DNA of 64,000 nt from Limosilactobacillus reuteri subsp. reuteri (GTDB lineage Bacteria; Bacillota; Bacilli; Lactobacillales; Lactobacillaceae), in NCBI RefSeq assembly GCF_000016825.1, contig NC_009513.1, positions 248,501-312,500 of the forward strand, in the 5' to 3' direction. Under the pieces are notes generated by a model that was not told the DNA's origin, searched no databases, and was given only the letters and a program-made list of their open reading frames with translations. Below are positions 17,619 through 26,526 of the stretch, piece after piece. The translations under genes and the position numbers were made by a program. Each line of letters begins with the position of its first letter. Positions within the stretch are counted from its first letter, which is position 1.

Positions 17619-19528
17619 GTGCGCCCGGCATGGGTATTAGCTAGGCGGTGAGAGTCCGCTATGGGCCGTAGTAGTCGGAACCATGAGCTGAGGACAAGGG
17701 TGTCCACTGTGAGGTGGAATCTGAAGGAAGTCTAAGGCAAAGTACTGCACCGATGAACAAGAAGTAGCTATAAGGCTGGAACTAACTGGATAAGACTGCA
17801 TGACAAGTTAAAGTCCAACACTACTCGAAGTTACTTTCAGTAAAGCTACCGGTGACATGGTACGAAAGTTAATATCCTTACCCGGGGGGATCTGGCCTAC
17901 ACGTTTCCGACAAGAGGAATAAGTTTAATTTCCACAGAAACAAGCGGTGCAGTGATGTAGCGTTGAGTAAGCCAGAAGTCAGCCGAGGTCATAGTAGTCT
18001 GAGTAATCAGATGAAGGACTGAACGACAATAACTTGTAACTTATATCGGAGGTGTAATCAGGTGCGACAATCGCAGAAAGCAGAACAACAAGCTGACCGC
18101 TTGTCGAGGATAGGTTTGGAAAACCGAAAGTACACAAGGGCGCGTAGTACCGATTATGGTGAAGGTAAAGGTATGAGTGTCACTATCCAAGACTTAGTCT
18201 TGGACCGCAATAACCTTAATCAGGCTTATTTGCGAGTTAAGAGAAATAAAGGGGCAGCAGGCATTGACGATATGACAGTCAATGACCTTCTGCCATATCT
18301 CAGAGAAAATAAGACGGAATTGATTGCTAGTTTGCGTGAGGGCAAGTATAAACCAGCACCAGTCAAACGGGTAGAAATTCCGAAGCCTAATGGTGGAGTA
18401 AGAAAACTCGGAATACCAACAGTGGTGGACCGAATGGTTCAACAAGCTGTGGCCCAAATTCTTACACCTATCTTTGAGCGTGTTTTCTCTGATAATAGTT
18501 TTGGCTTCCGCCCTCACCGTGGGGCTCACGACGCTATTGCAAAAGTAGTAGATCTTTATAATCAAGGTTATCGAAGAGTTGTCGACTTAGACCTAAAAGC
18601 CTATTTTGATAATGTTAATCATGACTTGATGATTAAGTATCTTCAACAATATATTGATGACCCATGGACACTAAGGCTCATTCGTAAGTTTCTAACTAGC
18701 GGAGTCTTAGACCATGGGCTTTTCGCTAAGAGTGAAAAAGGAACCCCACAAGGAGGGCCATTGTCACCAATACTGGCGAATATCTATCTAAATGAGTTGG
18801 ATAAAGAGTTGACTAGACGTGGTCACCACTTTGTGCGCTATGCGGATGATTGTAACATTTATGTTAAAAGTCAACGAGCCGGAGAACGAGTAATGCGAAG
18901 CATTACCCAGTTTCTTGAAAAGCGATTGAAAGTTAAAGTGAACCCAGATAAAACCAAAGTCGGTAGCCCGCTACGGTTAAAGTTTCTTGGCTTTTCGTTG
19001 GGTGTAGAGCACAATGGAGCCTACGCCCGTCCAGCAAAACAATCGCAACAACGAGTAAAGAAAGCATTGAGGTTATTAACTAAACGTAATCGTGGAATAT
19101 CTCTGACAAGAATGTTTGAAGAAATTCAGCGAAAAATGCGTGGATGGCTTCAGTACTACTCAATTGGGAAACTAACTGACTTTATTCAACGCCTTGACAA
19201 GTGGTTGAGGGCCCGAATAAGACAGTATATCTGGAAGCAATGGAAGAAGCTTAAAACTAAGGTAACTAACTTACAGAAGCTGGGGCTGTCCCAGCGTGAT
19301 GCATACGTCTTCGCTAGTACCCGCAAGGGCTACTGGCGAACTGCACACAGTAAGACCTTGAGCTATTCTCTAACAAATAGAAAACTGGAACAACTCGGAC
19401 TTATGAATATGTCCAAGACGCTCCAGTCAATTCAAAGTGATTAAGTTGTCGAACCGCCGTATACGGAACCGTACGTACGGTGGTGTGAGAGGTCGATAAT
19501 TGAACTAATCAATTATCTCCTACTCGAT
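17619..19528 (+). mobile_element. Group IIC intron, copy 1
   Basis: About 1910 nt ribozyme plus ORF. The 5' end is GTGCGCCCGGCATGGG (or GTGTG two bases earlier) and the 3' end is ...CTCCTACTCGAT. Domain V-like sequence lies at about 19448-19490 (AACCGCCGTATACGG...), and a domain VI-like hairpin GATAATTGAACTAATCAATTATC at about 19495-19517 has an unpaired A. The ORF lies in domain IV. Insertion right after a rho-independent terminator is the hallmark of class C introns. The sequence matches copy 2 (35526-37435) at the same length with scattered substitutions. Confidence 0.9.
18062..19444 (+). CDS. ltrA: Group II intron reverse transcriptase/maturase (class C), copy 1
   Basis: 460-residue intron-encoded protein. 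The RT domain has the catalytic YADD at residues 260-263 and the RT motif KGTPQGGPLSPILANIYL; the maturase (X) domain follows, ending with KGYWRTAHSKTL, typical of class C proteins. No C-terminal HNH endonuclease is present, consistent with class C insertion at single-stranded or hairpin DNA. GTG start at 18062 with GGAGGTG ahead. Compared with copy 2 it has the more conserved residue at several positions (Pro201, Arg421), so this is the likelier active copy. Confidence 0.95.
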   Translation: MRQSQKAEQQADRLSRIGLENRKYTRARSTDYGEGKGMSVTIQDLVLDRNNLNQAYLRVKRNKGAAGIDDMTVNDLLPYLRENKTELIASLREGKYKPAPVKRVEIPKPNGGVRKLGIPTVVDRMVQQAVAQILTPIFERVFSDNSFGFRPHRGAHDAIAKVVDLYNQGYRRVVDLDLKAYFDNVNHDLMIKYLQQYIDDPWTLRLIRKFLTSGVLDHGLFAKSEKGTPQGGPLSPILANIYLNELDKELTRRGHHFVRYADDCNIYVKSQRAGERVMRSITQFLEKRLKVKVNPDKTKVGSPLRLKFLGFSLGVEHNGAYARPAKQSQQRVKKALRLLTKRNRGISLTRMFEEIQRKMRGWLQYYSIGKLTDFIQRLDKWLRARIRQYIWKQWKKLKTKVTNLQKLGLSQRDAYVFASTRKGYWRTAHSKTLSYSLTNRKLEQLGLMNMSKTLQSIQSD

Positions 19529-19727
19529 TTAGTAGAATTGTTAAATTTTAAGTTAAATATGCTAATTTTTGGCCTGACCTTATGATTTTTTTTAAGATTA
19601 TTTATAAAAGGTTGTAATTCTCTTGATATTTCATTATCATTACAGTTGACTGTTTTGTAACTGAAATAATCATTAACTTAGCTTAAATGAAAAACAGACT
19701 AAAATTTTTAAGTGAGGAAACGCAGAA
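19529..19727 (+). other. Intergenic region before murA
   Basis: AT-rich, with no gene. It presumably holds the murA promoter (AT-rich tracts from 19560), but I see no clean -35/-10 pair. Confidence 0.4.
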
Positions 19728-21005
19728 ATGAAGAAAATGATCATTCAAGGAGGAAACCGTCTTTCTGGCGAAGTCACGATCGGTGGTGCCAAAAATAGTA
19801 CAGTGGCATTAATTCCAGCTGCTATTCTTGCGGATACCCCTGTAGAGTTTGACACGGTTCCAGATATCTTGGATGTTCACAATCTGATGATTATTTTGGA
19901 GTCAATGAATGTAAAGTCCGAGTTTAGTCACGGAGTTTTAGATATTGATCCAACACAAATCGTAGAAGCTGAACTTCCAAGCAAGGCAATTAAAAGTCTT
20001 CGGGCTTCCTATTACTTTATGGGTGCATTATTAGGTCGTTTCCATCGCGCGACATTAACATTTCCGGGAGGCGATAATATCGGCCCCCGCCCAATTGACC
20101 AACACTTAAAAGCATTTAAAGCACTTGGAGCAACCGTTATCGAAGAAAAGGGTACTGTTCATTTAGATGCGCCGAATGGCTTACATGGGTCTCGGATCTT
20201 TTTAGATATGGTATCAGTTGGTGCAACGATTAATGCTATCTTAGCAGCTGTTCGCGCTGAAGGAACAACGATTATTGAAAATGCAGCTCGTGAGCCGGAA
20301 ATTATCGACTTGGCAACATTCTTAAATAATATGGGTGCCAAAATTCGGGGTGCTGGAACCGATACTATCCGTATCACTGGAGTAAAGACACTTCAGTCAA
20401 TGAATACTCATACAATTATTGCTGATCGAATTGAAGCAGGAACATACCTATCCTTGGCGGCAGCGCTTGGTGATGGGGTTATGATCCATAATGTTATTCC
20501 TGAACACTTAGAATCATTTACCAGTAAAATGATTGAAATGGGTGTTGAACTTCAAATCGATAGCGATAAGATTTATGTACCAAAATCCAGTCATTTACAT
20601 CCGGTTACTGTTAAGACAATGCCATTCCCTGGTTTTGCTACTGATTTACAACAACCGCTTACCCCATTGATGTCACTTGCTGATGGTGATAGTACGATTG
20701 TTGATACCATTTATCCCAAGCGTGTAAAGCACATTTCCCAATTACAAAAAATGGGGATGAAGATTGAAGCACATGATGGGATGATTATCGTTAAACATAC
20801 AGAAAAGCTTCATGGCGCAGAGGTCTCTGCAGGTGAGATTCGTGCCGGAGCAGCTTTAACCATTGCTGGATTAATGGCAGATGGACAGACTGTAATTAAT
20901 AATGCCGGAAATATTTTACGGGGTTACGATCGAATTGTATGGAAGCTTAATCGCCTTCATGCCAATGTTTCTATTGAGGACGATTCTTCAGTAAAAATTG
21001 GTTAG
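19728..21005 (+). CDS. murA: UDP-N-acetylglucosamine 1-carboxyvinyltransferase, Cys-to-Asp variant
   Basis: Catalyses the first committed step of peptidoglycan synthesis, transfer of enolpyruvate from PEP to UDP-GlcNAc. 425 residues, normal length; GGAKNSTVALIPAAIL holds the catalytic Lys22 region and the C-terminal half has the second inside-out barrel domain. The active-site loop, usually PGGCxIG, reads PGGDNIGPRP: Asp116 (codon GAT at 20073-20075) replaces the Cys that fosfomycin alkylates. Enzymes with Asp here (Mycobacterium, Chlamydia) are active and fosfomycin-insensitive. Whether a second, Cys-type MurA exists cannot be seen in this window. Confidence 0.95.
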   Translation: MKKMIIQGGNRLSGEVTIGGAKNSTVALIPAAILADTPVEFDTVPDILDVHNLMIILESMNVKSEFSHGVLDIDPTQIVEAELPSKAIKSLRASYYFMGALLGRFHRATLTFPGGDNIGPRPIDQHLKAFKALGATVIEEKGTVHLDAPNGLHGSRIFLDMVSVGATINAILAAVRAEGTTIIENAAREPEIIDLATFLNNMGAKIRGAGTDTIRITGVKTLQSMNTHTIIADRIEAGTYLSLAAALGDGVMIHNVIPEHLESFTSKMIEMGVELQIDSDKIYVPKSSHLHPVTVKTMPFPGFATDLQQPLTPLMSLADGDSTIVDTIYPKRVKHISQLQKMGMKIEAHDGMIIVKHTEKLHGAEVSAGEIRAGAALTIAGLMADGQTVINNAGNILRGYDRIVWKLNRLHANVSIEDDSSVKIG

Positions 21006-21097
21006 AAGTTGCGTACTTCTTTAAATCGTGGTATCCTGTTAAAGTTGATTATCTATGTTTCAGGCAATGATTCATGGCAAAAGGAGCGTAATAAATT

Positions 21098-21343
21098 ATG
21101 AAACAAGGAATTCATCCAGATTATCATCCAGTAGTTTTTGAAGATTCATCTACTGGTTACAAGTTTCTCTCTGGCTCAACAGCCACTTCAAGTGAAACTG
21201 TTAAGTGGGAAGACGGTAATGAATACCCATTAATTCGGGTTGAAGTTACTTCAGATTCACACCCATTCTACACTGGTAAGCAAAAGTTTACCCAAGCCGA
21301 CGGTGCTGTCGACAAGTTCAACAAGAAGTACGGTCTCAAGTAA
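21098..21343 (+). CDS. rpmE2: Ribosomal protein bL31, type B
   Basis: 81-residue L31 of the zinc-free type B: it lacks the CxxC pairs of type A and has the type-B insertion ([16 protein letters not shown]). In Bacillus the type B gene is switched on by Zur in zinc starvation. No clear Zur box is seen upstream here, so it may be the constitutive form. Good AAAGGAGCG site before ATG 21098; it has its own strong terminator. Confidence 0.95.
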   Translation: MKQGIHPDYHPVVFEDSSTGYKFLSGSTATSSETVKWEDGNEYPLIRVEVTSDSHPFYTGKQKFTQADGAVDKFNKKYGLK

Positions 21344-21363
21344 TCGAACTTCTTACAATTCAA

Positions 21364-21402
21364 AAAAGCCGGGAAAAGCGAAAGTTTTTCCCGGCTTTTT
21401 TT
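21364..21402 (+). terminator. rpmE2 terminator
   Basis: AAAAAGCCGGGAAAA and TTTTTCCCGGCTTTTTT arms; very stable stem with T run. Confidence 0.92.
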
Positions 21403-21504
21403 GAATTAAGTCCAATAAATCATTATTAACGTTATTTTGCGTCTTTAAGTATTGATCTTTCTCTGCGTATAATATTGATAATTGAGAAAGTGGGGGGGCT
21501 ACCT

Positions 21505-22821
21505 ATGCATGAAAAAATTATTAATCGAATAATTGCCCTGCATCGTTATTCTTTCGTTAGGATAACCCGGCAGACATTAATTATGATTTTTCCCATTGTT
21601 TTTATTGGAACGATGGCAAAGATGATTTTAAAAACTGTTTTTAAACCAGATGGCTTTATTTATAATGTTGCTTTTCTTGATGTTATACCACAGAACGTGT
21701 TGCGGGTTATTCAATTTGTATTAACTAGCATTAGTCAATTAACCTTAGGGATTCTGGGAATTTATACTGTTTATATGGCAGCAAAGTTTACGGCGAAAAG
21801 GTATCGGCGAGACGGTAAATTTGCTGGAATAACAGCTATTCTGACCCTTTTACTAATGTCTTATCGTTATGGTAAGTTTTCCCCACAATTTTCACTTAGC
21901 TTTTACCAACGGCTCCTTAGTGGTAACAGTTTGTTAATCGTTTTAATTCTTGGATATGGAGTCGGTCAGCTTTACCGGTGGTTAACTCCACCAAAAGATG
22001 GTGATAATACCAATGCGTTGCCGTTATTGAAAGAACGATCATTTAGTTCAATGCTGCCAATGACAATTAGTCTTATTTTTGGAGTGACGGTTGCTCTTTT
22101 CTTAAATTCCAACACAATCTATCATGCTTGGTCAACAAGTTACTCCACGTTAGTTACGACTGCCCAAGAGCATCGGCAATTATGGCTGACGTTATTAGCT
22201 ACGATGGGGTTAACAATATTTGATTGGTTGGGATTAGGCGTTCCATACACCTCGATGGCATTAACATCTGGAGATTCATTTACGGCTAACTTGAACTATG
22301 CGCTCGCTCATGGAACTCCGTGGAATGTACCGTATGAGTTTTTAGGCAGTTCTCTTTATAATTCATTTGCTAACTTTGGGGGCGATGGATTGATCCTTGC
22401 CTTGATAGTTGCCATTCTGTTAACTTCTAATGGCTCCTATATGCATCGTGTTGCACGGTGGACGGCCTTACCAACATTATTTAATTTTAATTATGCGGCA
22501 ATGATTGGCTTACCGGTTGTATTTAATCCATTATTTCTGATCCCATTTGTCTTCTTACCGATTGTAAACATTCTCCTTGCCAGTTTAGCGATTGCGATTC
22601 ACTTAATACCTTCAACGCCTTACCCGGTTTTGCAGGGGACACCGGGACCGCTTATTAGTTTTTTGGGGACAAATGGTAATTGGGGAATTTTGATTTTTAC
22701 CTTGGTATTGCTTTTAATCGATATCGCTGCCTATATCCCCTTTGTAAAAATGGCCCTAGTTGTTGAAAATCGCTTAACATTAGCAGAACAGGACGTGATC
22801 AGTCATGAAAAGAATGACTAA
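21505..22821 (+). CDS. PTS EIIC-like sugar permease (lactose/cellobiose family)
   Basis: 438-residue membrane protein with about ten hydrophobic segments, matching the EIIC domain of the lactose/cellobiose PTS family; the GSSLYNSFANFGGDG segment and the later GTPGPLISFLGTNG segment lie where the sugar-binding GG/NE and hairpin motifs fall. No EIIA or EIIB gene is nearby, so it would need shared components or act differently. I choose ATG 21505 after a GGGGGGG tract rather than the upstream TTG 21475. The stop overlaps the next gene by 17 nt. The substrate is unknown. Confidence 0.78.
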   Translation: MHEKIINRIIALHRYSFVRITRQTLIMIFPIVFIGTMAKMILKTVFKPDGFIYNVAFLDVIPQNVLRVIQFVLTSISQLTLGILGIYTVYMAAKFTAKRYRRDGKFAGITAILTLLLMSYRYGKFSPQFSLSFYQRLLSGNSLLIVLILGYGVGQLYRWLTPPKDGDNTNALPLLKERSFSSMLPMTISLIFGVTVALFLNSNTIYHAWSTSYSTLVTTAQEHRQLWLTLLATMGLTIFDWLGLGVPYTSMALTSGDSFTANLNYALAHGTPWNVPYEFLGSSLYNSFANFGGDGLILALIVAILLTSNGSYMHRVARWTALPTLFNFNYAAMIGLPVVFNPLFLIPFVFLPIVNILLASLAIAIHLIPSTPYPVLQGTPGPLISFLGTNGNWGILIFTLVLLLIDIAAYIPFVKMALVVENRLTLAEQDVISHEKND

Positions 22822-23695
22822 ATCAATTCTCCATACTCGTTTAGTATTGATTGGCCTAATATTGATTTTAGTCCTAATGGCAATTCCAGCATATTTTTGG
22901 ATGAAAGATACAAATAAATATTTAGCTGCCCAACATAATTCTAGAATGTCACCGATAATTATGGTTCCTGGAAGCTCAGCAACACAAAACCGCTTTAATC
23001 CACTTATTCGTAAACTTAACGAAGATAGCCCTAAAAAACATAGTGTGTTGCGCTTAGAAGTAATGAACAGCGGTAAAATTGTTTCGCAAGGATGGATAAA
23101 TCGCGGCGATAACGAGCCGATTATCGTGATTGGCTTTGAGAATAATCGCGATGGCTATCAAAATATAAAGAAACAAGCGCAAATGGTTAATCAAGCCTTT
23201 GAACGATTGACGGAAGAGTATAACTTTAATAACTTTAAGGCGTTTGGCCACTCCAATGGGGGACTAGTATGGACTTATTGGTTGGAACATTACTACCCTG
23301 AATATAAAGATGCGATTACAATTAAAAGGCTAATGACACTAGGAACGCCATACAACTTTGCGGAGTCTTCTGTTAGCCATCCGACGCAAATGTTTTCTGA
23401 TTTTGTAAAGTATCGAAGTCGAATCCCTAAAAACTTATTAGTTTATTCGGTCGCAGGGACAGAAACTTATACATCGGATGGTCTCGTCCCAGAAGGAAGC
23501 GTCGATGCCGGTAAATACATTTATCAAAAACAAGTGGCCCATTATACGAGAATGACGGTCACGGGAAAAGATGCTCAACACTCTAACTTGCCACAAAATA
23601 AACAGATTGTACGGTTAATTGAAGAGTATTTGCTTGATCCAAATGACAACGGTAATCCTAATTCGCAAAATAAGCAGAGGGCTACTCAAAATTAA
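22805..23695 (+). CDS. DUF915 family alpha/beta hydrolase, membrane anchored
   Basis: 296 residues. An N-terminal hydrophobic helix (about 10-33) is followed by an extracellular alpha/beta hydrolase with the nucleophile elbow GHSNGG and an early MVPGSSATQNRF oxyanion segment. The catalytic acid and His fall late (probable His in DAQHSNLP). The family is a set of lactobacillar cell-surface hydrolases of unknown substrate. It overlaps the EIIC-like gene and precedes a sortase, suggesting a small envelope-related operon. Confidence 0.85.
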   Translation: MKRMTKSILHTRLVLIGLILILVLMAIPAYFWMKDTNKYLAAQHNSRMSPIIMVPGSSATQNRFNPLIRKLNEDSPKKHSVLRLEVMNSGKIVSQGWINRGDNEPIIVIGFENNRDGYQNIKKQAQMVNQAFERLTEEYNFNNFKAFGHSNGGLVWTYWLEHYYPEYKDAITIKRLMTLGTPYNFAESSVSHPTQMFSDFVKYRSRIPKNLLVYSVAGTETYTSDGLVPEGSVDAGKYIYQKQVAHYTRMTVTGKDAQHSNLPQNKQIVRLIEEYLLDPNDNGNPNSQNKQRATQN

Positions 23696-23744
23696 TTAAG
23701 CAGGTTATACTAAGTTCATAATAAAAAGTAAGGAGCTCAATATC

Positions 23745-24449
23745 GTGAAAAAAGATAAAAAGCGATCATTTGAATGGTTACGGTGGACAGCGGTTGTTGT
23801 ACTGTTACTGGTATCAGTTGTCTTAATTTTTAACCAACAGATTAAGTCTTACTTAGTAGGGAGTTATAAACCTGAGATTACTCGGCAAACGGTTCAAAGC
23901 AACCAAAAGAAAAAAGCAACCTATGATTTTCAAAGTGTCAAAGATCTTAACTTGCAAACAGCTGCCAAGGCTCGTGCAAATAAGCAATCGATTAATACCA
24001 TTGGAGCAATTACGGTTCCGGCTATTAATATGACGATTCCAATTGCTAATGGAGTTGATAATACAACTCTTGCGTTAGCAGCAGGAACCCTTCGTCCAGA
24101 CATGAAGATGGGGGAAGGCAACTATGCGTTAGCTGGTCATAATATGGCCCATGGGAGCAAAATCCTCTTTTCTCCATTGTACTATCATGCTAAGGTAGGG
24201 CAGATGATTTATATCACCAACATGGATCGCGTTTATGAATATAAGATTTATCAACGTGAATTCATTGCGGCAACCCGGGTTGATGTGGTAGACAATACGC
24301 CGGAAAAGATTATAACTTTGATTACTTGTGACGCTACCGGGGCCAATCGGTTGATGATCCGCGGTAAATTTGTTAAATCAGAGCCATTTACGAAAGCACC
24401 ACAAAATGTGCAAAAGAATTTTAGCGAAAAATATACGACAGGTCGTTAA
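23745..24449 (+). CDS. srtA: Class A sortase
   Basis: Transpeptidase that cleaves LPxTG-type signals and links surface proteins to peptidoglycan. 234 residues: an N-terminal membrane anchor (about 13-30), then the sortase barrel with His132 (ALAGHNM), catalytic Cys195 (TLITCDATGANR) and Arg202. The TLITC form is class A. GTG start at 23745 with AAGGAGCTC ahead, 49 nt after the DUF915 gene. No LPxTG substrate lies beside it, which fits a housekeeping role. Confidence 0.93.
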   Translation: MKKDKKRSFEWLRWTAVVVLLLVSVVLIFNQQIKSYLVGSYKPEITRQTVQSNQKKKATYDFQSVKDLNLQTAAKARANKQSINTIGAITVPAINMTIPIANGVDNTTLALAAGTLRPDMKMGEGNYALAGHNMAHGSKILFSPLYYHAKVGQMIYITNMDRVYEYKIYQREFIAATRVDVVDNTPEKIITLITCDATGANRLMIRGKFVKSEPFTKAPQNVQKNFSEKYTTGR

Positions 24450-24472
24450 AGGGAAGGGGGAAATAATCTCCT

Positions 24473-24541
24473 CGACAAGGCGGTGGGCTAAGCTAGAGCG
24501 GCACGGGCTAATTATCGTTCGTACTTAGCCTCGAGCCTTGT
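24473..24541. repeat. Long intergenic palindrome after srtA
   Basis: Arms ACAAGGC-GGTG-GGCTAAG (about 24476-24493) and CTTAGCC-TCGA-GCCTTGT (about 24524-24541) pair apart from a central 4-nt mismatch. The downstream CGCGAAGCTAG (24547-24557) resembles, in inverted orientation, GCTAGCTTCGTGGCG near repeat A (5336), hinting that both belong to one family. Confidence 0.5.
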
Positions 24542-24593
24542 GACGACGCGAAGCTAGTTTCATGTTATCTTACTATTGTTTGTGAAAACCATT

Positions 24594-24632
24594 GAGGCTG
24601 AGAGAAAAAATTTTCTTCCAGCCTCCTTTTTT
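24594..24632 (+). terminator. Terminator downstream of srtA
   Basis: GAGGCTG-AGAGAAAA pairs with TTTTCTTCCAGCCTC, then TTTTTT. Confidence 0.8.
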
Positions 24633-24813
24633 ATTTTGTGGATTTTGCCTGTATTTGTAATCCATTCCAAATTAAGAAAAACACAATGACGATAAAAAAT
24701 AGCCAAATTAAAATAAATTTTAAGTAAACAGATGAGCGAACGGACAGGAATGCCACCGTTTGCTCATTTTTTTGCTGTAAATAAATTTCTTGACTCTTTT
24801 TTAGGAACCGCAT
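24631..24813 (-). CDS. Possible small membrane protein
   Basis: A 60-codon frame on the minus strand (ATG at 24813) encodes a basic N-terminus and one strong transmembrane helix (residues about 30-50, LIWLFFIVIVFFLIW), with a short charged tail. It has no obvious ribosome site and overlaps the likely tpiA promoter, so it could be a chance frame. I keep it because the segment is otherwise without a gene and the helix is unusually well formed. Confidence 0.3.
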   Translation of the reverse strand: MRFLKKSQEIYLQQKNEQTVAFLSVRSSVYLKFILIWLFFIVIVFFLIWNGLQIQAKSTK

Positions 24814-24818
24814 AAGAA
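24789..24818 (+). promoter_or_regulatory. Likely promoter of the tpiA-fba-histidine phosphatase operon
   Basis: TTGACT at 24789-24794 with a weak -10 (TAAGAA) about 17 nt downstream, ahead of the AAGGAGG of the TPI gene. Confidence 0.4.
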
Positions 24819-24849
24819 AGAGATACATTGAATTTAAGGAGGCAAAGAA

Positions 24850-25629
24850 ATGCGCAAACCGTTTATTATTGCGAACTGGAAAATGAATAAAAACGTTCAT
24901 GAATCTGTTGCGTTTGTTAAAGCAATTAAAGAAAAGCTCCCGGCAGATAAAGAAATTGGGATCGCCGCGCAAGCAGTTTCGCTATATAACATGAAAAAAG
25001 TGGCGAGCTCTTCCAACTTACAAATTATTGCTCAAAATGCATCTGCTGAGTTAGAGGGACCATATACTGGAGAAATTAGCATGCGAAGTTTAGCAGATGC
25101 GGGCGTGACATACGTGATGCTAGGCCATTTAGAGCGCCGACGCCTTTTTAACGAGAGTAATGATTCAATTAATCAAAAAGTTTTAGCAGCCCTCAATGCT
25201 GGTATTATTCCAATCATTTGTACGGATGAAGAGATGGTCCAAACAGAAGTTAACGGACAAATTCATTATGTATTTCGCCAACTAAAAAGCGTCCTTAAAG
25301 GGGTACCAGCTAATAAACTATCACAGATTGTTATTTCGTATGAACCAAGTTGGGCCGTTGGGAGCACGCATCAAGCAAATCCAGACATTGCGGAAGAGGG
25401 ATGTCAGGCAATTCGTCAAAGCCTGGTTGAAATGTATGGTAATGAGATTGGCGAGCAAGTCCGAATACTCTATGGTGGCAGCGTTAATCCCGAGAACATT
25501 GGTCAAATTATGAGTAAACCAAATGTTGATGGGGCGCTAATCGGTCGCGCAAGTCTCGAGATTGAAAGTTTCTTACAAATGATTAATTATATCGAATTAG
25601 CGAGCAAGCAGAAGTTACAGGTAATTTAG
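24850..25629 (+). CDS. tpiA: Triosephosphate isomerase, divergent form
   Basis: Interconverts DHAP and glyceraldehyde-3-P. 259 residues with Lys11 (NWKMN), His93, catalytic Glu165 (SYEPSWAVG) and the phosphate-binding LYGGSVNPEN and GALIGRASL. Two highly conserved motifs are changed: GHSERR reads GHLERR (Leu94) and the loop-6 hinge GTGKxA reads GSTHQA. It may be a paralogue with altered kinetics or a related sugar-phosphate isomerase. AAGGAGG precedes ATG 24850; the aldolase gene follows after 11 nt, so both act around triose phosphates. Confidence 0.85.
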   Translation: MRKPFIIANWKMNKNVHESVAFVKAIKEKLPADKEIGIAAQAVSLYNMKKVASSSNLQIIAQNASAELEGPYTGEISMRSLADAGVTYVMLGHLERRRLFNESNDSINQKVLAALNAGIIPIICTDEEMVQTEVNGQIHYVFRQLKSVLKGVPANKLSQIVISYEPSWAVGSTHQANPDIAEEGCQAIRQSLVEMYGNEIGEQVRILYGGSVNPENIGQIMSKPNVDGALIGRASLEIESFLQMINYIELASKQKLQVI

Positions 25630-25640
25630 GAGGAAGAATA

Positions 25641-26507
25641 ATGGCTTACTTTGATAACGGAAACAAACTTTTTGATGACGCACGGAAGAACCAATACGCA
25701 ATTGGGGCATATAATATTAATAATCTTGAATGGACCCGGGCCATTTTGCGGGCTGCCGCGGAGACTAATACCCCAGTACTGATCCAAGTTTCAATGGGAG
25801 CCGCCAAGTATATGGGTGGTTATAAATTTGTTAAAGATATGGTCGAGGACCAGATGGATGCAATGGGAATTAAAGTTCCAGTTATCCTGAATCTTGACCA
25901 TGGTGACTATGATGCAGCGATTGAATGTATTAACTTAGGATATTCGTCAGTTATGTTTGACGGCCATAAGTTACCGATTGAAGAAAATTACGCCAAAACC
26001 AAAGAGATTGTCCAATTAGCGCATTCACGCGGCATTGCGGTTGAAGCCGAAATCGGTAAAGTGGGAGAAAATCAGGATACCAGCAGTGGAGAACTTGCTG
26101 ATGTTGAAGATGCAATGGCGTTTGCAGCAATGGGGGTTGACCGTCTTGCTTGTGGGATTGGTAACATTCACGGCATTTACCCTGCTAACTGGCCAGGGTT
26201 AGACTTTGACCGCCTTCAAGAAATTGCGAATGCGATTGATATTCCGCTAGTGCTTCACGGTGGTTCAGGAATTCCTAGAGAACAGGTTCAAAAAGCAATT
26301 TCAATGGGGATTGCAAAGGTGAATATCAATACTGAATTCCAGTTAGCGTTCCAAGATGCAACCCGGAAGTATATTGAAAATGAATTAGACCTCAATAAAG
26401 AACAAAAAGGATATGATCCGCGGAAATTATTACTTCCCGGAACAGATGCAATAACTGCTAAAATGAAAGATATGATTGAATGGTTAGGCACGCCAGCAGT
26501 CGCCTAA
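25641..26507 (+). CDS. fba: Class II fructose-bisphosphate aldolase
   Basis: Zinc-dependent aldolase, 288 residues. Zinc ligands are the His in NLDHGDY, in GNIHGIYP and in VLHGGSGI; the phosphate-binding segment is KVNINTEFQLAF. It is close to fructose-1,6-bisphosphate/tagatose-bisphosphate aldolases (Fba/GatY type); the exact sugar cannot be told. AGGAGGAAG precedes ATG 25641. Heterofermenters send most hexose through phosphoketolase, so this gene with the TPI gene may serve gluconeogenic or partial EMP flux. Confidence 0.92.
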   Translation: MAYFDNGNKLFDDARKNQYAIGAYNINNLEWTRAILRAAAETNTPVLIQVSMGAAKYMGGYKFVKDMVEDQMDAMGIKVPVILNLDHGDYDAAIECINLGYSSVMFDGHKLPIEENYAKTKEIVQLAHSRGIAVEAEIGKVGENQDTSSGELADVEDAMAFAAMGVDRLACGIGNIHGIYPANWPGLDFDRLQEIANAIDIPLVLHGGSGIPREQVQKAISMGIAKVNINTEFQLAFQDATRKYIENELDLNKEQKGYDPRKLLLPGTDAITAKMKDMIEWLGTPAVA

Positions 26508-26526
26508 TTATAATGGAGGTTATCGA

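Noticed and set aside
18194..18565. Minus-strand 123-codon frame inside intron copy 1, repeated in copy 2 at 36101-36472
   Set aside because: It is the antisense shadow of the conserved RT domain; its conservation is explained by the maturase gene, and no ribosome site is seen.
21006..21097. Zur box before rpmE2
   Set aside because: A short AAATCGTGGTATC resembles half a site, but the other half does not match.
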